Notes under the pieces: model-generated | The model's database searches: none | What the model was told of the DNA's origin: nothing | What the model saw: the letters and a program-made list of their open reading frames with translations, nothing else | Assembly (NCBI RefSeq): GCF_016522505.1 | Contig: NZ_JAEHOH010000009.1 | Coordinates: 124,001 to 188,000, forward strand | Reading direction: 5' to 3' | Origin: Leucobacter chromiisoli | GTDB lineage: Bacteria > Actinomycetota > Actinomycetes > Actinomycetales > Microbacteriaceae | Length of the DNA stretch: 64,000 nt | Made by a program: the position numbers and the translations under genes | Shown here: positions 60,148 to 64,000 of the stretch, in pieces | How the letters are laid out: each line of letters begins with the position of its first letter | Position numbering within the stretch: position 1 is the first letter of the stretch

Positions 60148-60879
60148 TTGATCATCGACGCGTACAACAACACCTGGCAGGCGGGCGGAACGTCCGATTA
60201 CCTCACCGCCGAGTCCTACACCCCGCAGACGATGATCCAGCACATGGACCAGGCGGGAGTCGACAAGGCGGTCGGGTGCTCGCTCGGCCAGATGATCGAC
60301 AACGACTTCATCGCCGAGACCGTCGCGAACTCGAACGGGCGGATCATCGGCTTCGGCCAGGTCGACCCGCGCAAGAACGACGCCGTCCAGGTCGTGAACG
60401 ACGTGGCCCGGCTGGGGCTCAAGGGGCTGAAGCTGCACCCCACGATGCACGGCTACCACTTCGCCGACCACGGTCTGCTCGACCCGGTGTTCGCGGCCGC
60501 CGCCGACAACGGGCTCACCATCCTCGTGAACGCGCTCGACGACCCGTTCTGCGCGCCGCTCTCGATCGAGGAGATCGCGAAGGCATTCCCCGGCGTCCCC
60601 CTGCTCATCGCCCATATGGGCACCGTGTGGAACGTGACGGAGGCGATGATCGTCGCCGAGCGCAACGAGCACATCTACCTGGAGACCTCGGGCACCCAGC
60701 TCATCGAGGTGCAGATGGCCTACCGGCGTCTCGGGGCCGAGAAGCTCGTGATGGGAACCGACTGGCCCGGCAACCACTTCGATCTCGAGCGCGCGAAGAT
60801 CGCCAGGGCGATCACCGACGAGGGCGACCGGGCGCTCGTCGAGGGGTTGAACCTCGGACGCATCCTGGGGGTCTCATGA
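60148..60879 (+). CDS. Amidohydrolase_2 (TIM-barrel) family hydrolase or decarboxylase with altered metal motif
   Basis: 243 residues from a TTG with AGAGGAG upstream. GLKGLKLHPTMHGYHF, VPLLIAHMGTVWN, YLETSG and MGTDWPG are family blocks. The first-strand HxH metal site, normally DxHxHxW, reads IDAYNNTW, so both histidines are missing. The later His and Asp remain. It may act without that metal or on an unusual substrate. Overlaps the ATPase gene by four bases. Confidence 0.82.
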   Translation: MIIDAYNNTWQAGGTSDYLTAESYTPQTMIQHMDQAGVDKAVGCSLGQMIDNDFIAETVANSNGRIIGFGQVDPRKNDAVQVVNDVARLGLKGLKLHPTMHGYHFADHGLLDPVFAAAADNGLTILVNALDDPFCAPLSIEEIAKAFPGVPLLIAHMGTVWNVTEAMIVAERNEHIYLETSGTQLIEVQMAYRRLGAEKLVMGTDWPGNHFDLERAKIARAITDEGDRALVEGLNLGRILGVS

Positions 60880-61679
60880 GCGCGGTCGCCGCCGATGCGG
60901 CGGAGACCCTCTCGGTCCGCAACGTCGGCATCGACTTCACCACGAAGGACGGCGTCTTCCCCGCCCTCGACGGGGTGAACATCGAGATCCCGGTCGGCGG
61001 TTTCACGACGCTGCTCGGCCCCTCCGGCTGCGGCAAGTCGACCCTCCTCCGGACGATCTCCGACATCCTCCAGCCCACGCGGGGCAGCCTGAGCCTCTTC
61101 GGCCTCACGCCGCGCGAGGCCAGGCAGGACGGGGCCTTCGGGTTCGTCTTCCAGGATCCGGTGCTGCTGCCGTGGCGCAACTGCCTCCAGAACACGGCGC
61201 TCCCGCTCCAGGTGGCCGGCGTGGGCAAGCGGGAGCGCACCGAGCGGGCCGCGGAGATGCTGAAACTCGTGGGGCTCGAGGGCTTCGAGACGCGGATGCC
61301 GTCGCAGATCTCGGGTGGCATGGCGAGGCGCGTCGCGATCGCGCGGGCGCTCGTGCTCTCCCCGCGGATCCTGTTCCTGGACGAGCCGTTCAACGGCCTG
61401 GACGAGCTGCGACGACGCCAGATGAACGAGGAGCTCCAGCGGATCTGGCTCGAGTCGGGCACCACCGCGATCCTCGTGACGCACAATGTCAGCGAAGCGA
61501 TCTTCATGTCCGATCGGGTGCTCGTCATGGCGCGGAACCCGGGCAGGATCATCGCCGACGAGCGCATCGAGCTGCCCCGGCCGCGAACCCAGGAGCTGAC
61601 GAGGTCGCCGGAGTTCCTCGAATACGAGGACCGGCTCACCCGGCTGCTCACCGACGCCTACCGGGGCGTCGATGACTAG
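60876..61679 (+). CDS. ABC transporter ATP-binding protein (SsuB/ThiZ type)
   Basis: 267 residues. Walker A GPSGCGKST, Q-loop FVFQDPVLLPWRN, signature ISGGMARRVAIARAL, Walker B ILFLDEPFNGLD and H-loop VTHNVSEA. The signature reads ISGGMARR in place of LSGGMQQR, an accepted variation. It powers the two permeases encoded next. Confidence 0.93.
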   Translation: MSAVAADAAETLSVRNVGIDFTTKDGVFPALDGVNIEIPVGGFTTLLGPSGCGKSTLLRTISDILQPTRGSLSLFGLTPREARQDGAFGFVFQDPVLLPWRNCLQNTALPLQVAGVGKRERTERAAEMLKLVGLEGFETRMPSQISGGMARRVAIARALVLSPRILFLDEPFNGLDELRRRQMNEELQRIWLESGTTAILVTHNVSEAIFMSDRVLVMARNPGRIIADERIELPRPRTQELTRSPEFLEYEDRLTRLLTDAYRGVDD

Positions 61680-62442
61680 GGCGAGCCGAATCCTCGCGCC
61701 GGTGCTCGTGTACGCGGTGGTGATCGTCGCCTGGGAGTACTGGGGCCGGCGCATCGAGGATCCCGCCTCCCCGCTCATCGCGCCGTCCGAGATCCTCGTC
61801 ACGCTCTGGCAGAAGCGCATCGCGCTGTGGATCAACACGCTCACGACGCTGGGGGAGACCGCGGCGGGCCTGGCGCTCGCGATCGTCGTCGCCGTGGTCC
61901 TGGCGCTCGTCATCGACCGCTTCCGCCTGTTCGGCGAGGGTCTCTACCGCCTGGCGCTCATCATCTACTCGATCCCCCTGATCGCGCTCGCGCCCGCTCT
62001 CGTGGCGGCGCTGGGCCTCGGGACGGGGAGCAAGATCACCATCGCGATGCTCGGCGCCTACTTCCCCATCGTGGTGAACCTCACCAGCGCCCTGCGCACG
62101 CAGGACTCCCGGGTGCTCGAGCTCGGCCGGGTCCTGAACCTGTCCTACTTCAGCTCCCTGTGGCGCCTGCGGGCCCCGGCCGCCGTCCCCGAGTTCCTCG
62201 CGTCGCTCAAGATCGCCGCGCCCGCGGCGTTCATCGCCGCGATCATCGCCGAATGGATCGGCGCCGAATCGGGGCTCGGGCTCGCGATGATGCACGCGAT
62301 GTTCGGCTACAAGATGGCCGACCTCTGGGCCATCCTGCTGCTCGCGACCGTGATCAACGGCCTGCTGGTCCTGCTGTTCGGCCTGATAGCGCGGTACGCG
62401 ACGCCGTGGCACGAGAGCTCCCAGAGGAGGGCAGAGGTGTGA
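61672..62442 (+). CDS. ABC transporter permease (SsuC/ThiX type), first
   Basis: 256 residues, about six membrane segments, docking loop ELGRVLNLSYFSSLWRLRAPAAVPEFL. It starts eight bases before the ATPase stop, implying tight coupling. Partner of the permease at 62439. Confidence 0.9.
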   Translation: MTRASRILAPVLVYAVVIVAWEYWGRRIEDPASPLIAPSEILVTLWQKRIALWINTLTTLGETAAGLALAIVVAVVLALVIDRFRLFGEGLYRLALIIYSIPLIALAPALVAALGLGTGSKITIAMLGAYFPIVVNLTSALRTQDSRVLELGRVLNLSYFSSLWRLRAPAAVPEFLASLKIAAPAAFIAAIIAEWIGAESGLGLAMMHAMFGYKMADLWAILLLATVINGLLVLLFGLIARYATPWHESSQRRAEV

Positions 62443-63230
62443 CGCTCACTCAAGCCAACGTACTGCCGAGGAGGCTCCGCCGTCGCATGCCGAGCCCCGA
62501 GGCCCTGATGATCTCGGCCGGGGTGCTGATCGCGACGCTCGTGGTCTGGCAGCTCGCCGTGTGGGTGTTCGGCATCCCGAGCTTCATCCTGCCGGCTCCG
62601 ACGATGATCGCCGCCGAAGCCGACTGGGGGGCGACCCTCGCCGCTCTCGGCCGGACGAGCGTCTCCACGCTGCTCGGCTTCGCGGTCGGCAACGTCGTCG
62701 GCTTCGTCTGCGCGGTGCTGATCTCCGCGTCGCCGCTGCTGTCGAACATCATCTTCCCCGGGGCGGTCGTGCTGCGCTCGATCCCGGTGGTCGCACTGGC
62801 GCCCTTCATCACGCTCGCGTTCGGTCGTGGCGCAGCGGCCACGGTCGTCGTCGCCGCGCTGATCGTGTTCTTCCCGACGCTGATCAACTCGCTCCAGGGG
62901 CTGCGGTCGGTGTCGACGGAGTCGATGGAGCTCATGAAGGTGCTCAACGCCTCGCGCGTCACGACGTACCTCAGGGTCCGCATCCCGGCCTCGATGCCCT
63001 CCTTCTTCAGCGCGCTCCGGATCGCGGCGCCGAACGCCGTCCTCGGCGTCATGACCGCCGAGTGGATCGTCGGAGGCGGGCTCGGGCACCTCGTGATCAC
63101 CTCGTGGCTCGCCCTGCAGATGGCGACGATGTGGTCGGCCGTGGTGGCCTCGGCGGTGCTCGCGGCGGTACTGTTCTCGCTCGTCGCCGCGCTCGAGCGG
63201 ATCGTCATCCGATGGGCGAGGACCTCATGA
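62439..63230 (+). CDS. ABC transporter permease (SsuC/ThiX type), second
   Basis: 263 residues from a GTG overlapping the preceding stop. Docking loop ELMKVLNASRVTTYLRVRIPASMPSFF and six membrane segments. It probably forms a heterodimer with the upstream permease, as in the other importer of this window. Confidence 0.9.
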   Translation: MTLTQANVLPRRLRRRMPSPEALMISAGVLIATLVVWQLAVWVFGIPSFILPAPTMIAAEADWGATLAALGRTSVSTLLGFAVGNVVGFVCAVLISASPLLSNIIFPGAVVLRSIPVVALAPFITLAFGRGAAATVVVAALIVFFPTLINSLQGLRSVSTESMELMKVLNASRVTTYLRVRIPASMPSFFSALRIAAPNAVLGVMTAEWIVGGGLGHLVITSWLALQMATMWSAVVASAVLAAVLFSLVAALERIVIRWARTS

Positions 63231-64000
63231 GGCGCGTGTACCGGTGCGAGGCGGTGCTCCCCTCGGCGCGCGGTCGCGTACGGCGCGACGTCGGCGTCCT
63301 CGTGGAGTCGGGGCGGATCCTCGCCGTCGAGCCCTTCGCCGAACTGAGCTCGGAGGCGGAGACCATCCGTCTCCCCGGCCTCACGATGCCCGGCCTCGTC
63401 GACGCCCACACGCACCTGCGATGCGTTCCCTCCGCCTCCCAAGCCCGCCTTCCCGGGAGGAGCTTCGAGCAGTGGGTCTATGCGCTCGCCGCGCTGACTC
63501 CGCTGCCGCTCCTCGATGACGCGGCGGTCGCGGCCGGCGAGCTCGTGCGTGCGGGGGTGACGAGCGCGCAGGTCATGGTGCACAGCTGGAGCGACGCCGA
63601 CGGCCGGCTCGACGAACTCGCGGCCGTGGTCAGCGCTGTCGAAGCGGCCGGTCTCAGAGCGCTGCTGGTGGTGGGTCTCACCGATCAGGCCGAGTTCTCG
63701 CCGATGGGCGGGACGGCCGGCGCCCCGGACTCCGGCGCCCCGGAACTCGGCGCCCCGGAGCGCGGGCTGCCGATCGAGAGGTGGGGGAGCTTCGTGCAGG
63801 ATGCGCGCCGGATCGTCGACGCGGCATCGGAGCGGATCACGCTCGGCGTCGGACCCGTCGCGCCCCAGTGGTGCTCCGATGCGGCGCTCCGCGAGATCGC
63901 CGAGCACCGGGGCGAGCTGCGCGTGCACACCCATCTCCTCGAGAGCCCGCTGCAGCGGGACTGGCTCGGAGACGGGCGCTCTCCCGTCTCCCGGCTCGAG
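63227..64000 (+). CDS. Cyclic amidohydrolase/deaminase (TrzN/8-oxoguanine-deaminase-like), 3' truncated by window
   Basis: 258 residues up to the window end with no stop. An N-terminal beta-sandwich strand region leads to MPGLVDAHTHL (HxH metal ligands, about residues 65-67). Near the end, RVHTHLLES is the next metal strand. The family deaminates or dechlorinates N-heterocycles such as guanine derivatives, cytosine or triazines. An in-frame 15-bp repeat (63719-63763) encodes GAPDS-GAPEL-GAPER. The ATG overlaps the permease stop. Confidence 0.85.
   Translation, partial: MRRVYRCEAVLPSARGRVRRDVGVLVESGRILAVEPFAELSSEAETIRLPGLTMPGLVDAHTHLRCVPSASQARLPGRSFEQWVYALAALTPLPLLDDAAVAAGELVRAGVTSAQVMVHSWSDADGRLDELAAVVSAVEAAGLRALLVVGLTDQAEFSPMGGTAGAPDSGAPELGAPERGLPIERWGSFVQDARRIVDAASERITLGVGPVAPQWCSDAALREIAEHRGELRVHTHLLESPLQRDWLGDGRSPVSRLE
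63719..63763. repeat. In-frame 15-bp tandem repeat in amidohydrolase gene
   Basis: Three units at 63719, 63734 and 63749 with core GGCGCCCCGGA, coding for a Gly-Ala-Pro pentapeptide repeat in a loop before the third metal strand. Confidence 0.85.

Noticed and set aside
1..64000. CRISPR array, tRNA or rRNA genes, prophage
   Set aside because: Looked for spaced direct repeats, cloverleaf ends and phage genes; none was found. The tandem repeats are contiguous, without spacers.

Overview
The window is about 70% GC with dense, short-spaced genes, GTG and TTG starts, leaderless promoters, a complete menaquinone route, and surface proteins ending in LAXTG or LPXTG sorting signals. This points to a high-GC Gram-positive actinobacterium, most likely of the Microbacteriaceae (a Leucobacter-like organism). 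The family and genus are inferred from gene content, not from a search. No rRNA, tRNA, CRISPR array, integrase or transposase was seen.

Layout. 1-5.4 kb: end of an ATP-dependent DNA ligase, a poly-G/poly-C stretch that looks like an assembly artefact, a secreted LANTG-anchored zinc metalloprotease, a small membrane protein and a 23S-type rRNA methyltransferase. 5.4-14.3 kb: an ABC-2 exporter, Maf, a LysR regulator, then a transporter/N-carbamoylase/amidase/DMT-exporter set. 14.5-17.7 kb: a four-gene surface module with two TasA-like exported proteins, an ER-type (SipW-like) signal peptidase fused to a surface domain ending in LPVTG, and a Gly/Leu-repeat exported protein. 17.7-30.4 kb: menaquinone genes menC, menB, menE, menA, menD, menF, menG and a polyprenyl diphosphate synthase, with a few small membrane proteins and a sarcosine-oxidase-like flavoenzyme interspersed. 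30.5-34.8 kb: ferredoxin-NADP reductase, a sirtuin between two near-identical 58-bp palindromes, an extradiol dioxygenase and pyrE.

33-48.4 kb is a meta-cleavage aromatic catabolic island. Two VOC-family extradiol dioxygenases, a semialdehyde dehydrogenase, a 4-oxalocrotonate tautomerase, a decarboxylase, a hydratase, an aldolase and an acylating acetaldehyde dehydrogenase together cover catechol to pyruvate plus acetyl-CoA by the oxalocrotonate branch. An ABC importer, an SDR, an odd class II aldolase-fold protein, and IclR and PadR regulators complete it. No ring-hydroxylating oxygenase is present, so the growth substrate is unknown. 48.7-58.4 kb is a peptide-type catabolic set: M24 peptidase, five-component Opp/Dpp transporter, FadR-like regulator, gamma-glutamyltransferase and a TauE/SafE permease. 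59-64 kb is an NMT1-type ABC importer with two amidohydrolases, the last cut by the window end.

Three patterns cut across the gene content. (1) Many start codons lie exactly 6-7 nt after a TANNNT -10 box, indicating leaderless mRNAs. (2) Gene ends and gene interiors repeatedly carry short degenerate tandem repeats, mostly of 15 bp. (3) A small family of long near-perfect palindromes sits at gene 3' ends and shares terminal sequence.
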